6,321 nucleotides of DNA from an uncultured Lachnospiraceae bacterium (GTDB taxonomy: Bacteria; Bacillota_A; Clostridia; Lachnospirales; Lachnospiraceae). The number at the start of each line of letters is the position of its first letter. Positions within the stretch are counted from its first letter, which is position 1. Under the pieces are notes generated by a model that worked only from the letters and a program-made list of their open reading frames with translations, made no database searches and was not told the origin of the DNA. Made by a program: the position numbers and the translations under genes. The stretch is taken from positions 1 to 6,321 of the forward strand of contig CAMMZE010000065.1 in NCBI GenBank assembly GCA_946529195.1. Reading direction: 5' to 3'. Of the stretch, positions 5,867 to 6,321 are shown piece by piece.

Positions 5867-6321
5867 ATGCTTAGCTATAGTCCGGACCAGGAGATCCTTG
5901 CTGATCTTTACAGAGAATTTTCGTATCTGAAAGCAGAGGGAGATGACGCCCTGCATGCACTTGGAGAGCGTTTTCTAAAGTCTGCGGAAGGGTATAAGCT
6001 AAGGGAGGAGACTCTGGCGCTCATCAGGCAGCTTGGCACTTTTTCCGGCCAGGAAGAGCGGGATCTGATTGAAGCAGCCCTGCTCCGGGAGGATATTCTG
6101 CGCAGGCAGGGGATCGAACAGGAACAGGCAGCATATGATCAGTTCTGCAGCCTTTTTGAGGGAGATACCAGAAATGCTTTGAAAAGAATTCCCCAGCATC
6201 TGCTGGGAAAGGAGCTTCCTTACCGGATTCGCGATAAAAAGCTTCACATGGATATATTCAATACGCCTGCCCTTCGTCTGGGACTGGATTTTGAGAATGT
6301 CCTGGTGGAGGACGGACACAG
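5867..6321 (+). CDS. Unrecognised protein, 3'-truncated by window end
   Basis: An open frame runs from the ATG at 5867 to the last base without a stop, giving 151 complete codons; the rest lies outside the window. It begins MLSYSPDQEILADLYREF and the visible end reads RLGLDFENVLVEDGH. The first 100 or so residues are rich in charged residues and Leu/Ala and look mostly helical (for example RDLIEAALLREDILRRQG near residues 65-82). I see no signal peptide, membrane segment, P-loop, zinc-binding Cys pattern or other known motif, so it is probably cytoplasmic. A consensus Shine-Dalgarno at 7-base spacing, a 16-base gap from maf and codon use like its neighbours argue that it is a real member of the operon. 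I do not recognise the family and give no function. Confidence 0.85.
   Translation, partial: MLSYSPDQEILADLYREFSYLKAEGDDALHALGERFLKSAEGYKLREETLALIRQLGTFSGQEERDLIEAALLREDILRRQGIEQEQAAYDQFCSLFEGDTRNALKRIPQHLLGKELPYRIRDKKLHMDIFNTPALRLGLDFENVLVEDGH

Noticed and set aside
5999..6319. A 106-codon - strand frame at the window end
   Set aside because: It is opposite the + strand gene starting at 5867, which has a consensus Shine-Dalgarno and operon context; the - strand frame has neither.

Overview
The window is a densely packed stretch of bacterial chromosome with every gene on the + strand. It carries the downstream half of the conserved translation-factor operon, in the order infB - rbfA - nrnA (DHH phosphoesterase) - truB - ribF, then maf and an unrecognised gene cut by the window end. 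The infB-rbfA-nrnA-truB-ribF order, with a DHH/NrnA gene between rbfA and truB, is typical of Firmicutes. The moderate base composition, the Arg/Gly/Asp/Asn-rich IF-2 N-terminal linker and the style of the proteins suggest a gut-type Clostridia, most likely Lachnospiraceae. That placement is an inference, not a database result.

Layout: infB (IF-2) is open from base 1 and lacks its N-terminus (1-2082). rbfA follows after 7 bases (2090-2485). nrnA overlaps rbfA by 14 bases (2472-3431). truB overlaps nrnA by 8 bases (3424-4326). ribF starts 13 bases after truB (4340-5275). maf overlaps ribF by 4 bases in an ATGA junction (5272-5850). After 16 bases with a strong Shine-Dalgarno comes an unrecognised, probably cytoplasmic protein (5867 to the window end), which has no stop codon inside the window. 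No intergenic gap exceeds 16 bases, and I see no tRNA, rRNA, mobile element, CRISPR array, promoter or Rho-independent terminator. The window therefore looks like the interior of one long transcript.

Working together: IF-2 starts translation, RbfA matures the 30S subunit, TruB makes the T-loop pseudouridine of tRNA, and NrnA clears very short RNA fragments and pAp. RibF makes FMN and FAD, and Maf hydrolyses non-canonical or excess nucleoside triphosphates. Most of the set is RNA and translation housekeeping, with the cofactor enzyme RibF and the nucleotide-hygiene enzyme Maf attached.

I do not find a clearly novel system. The points most worth a second look are the unrecognised 3' gene, the junction where maf and this gene follow ribF, an Arg-Gly-Asp tandem repeat in the IF-2 linker, two pairs of abutting inverted repeats inside truB and maf, and some substitutions in RibF motifs.
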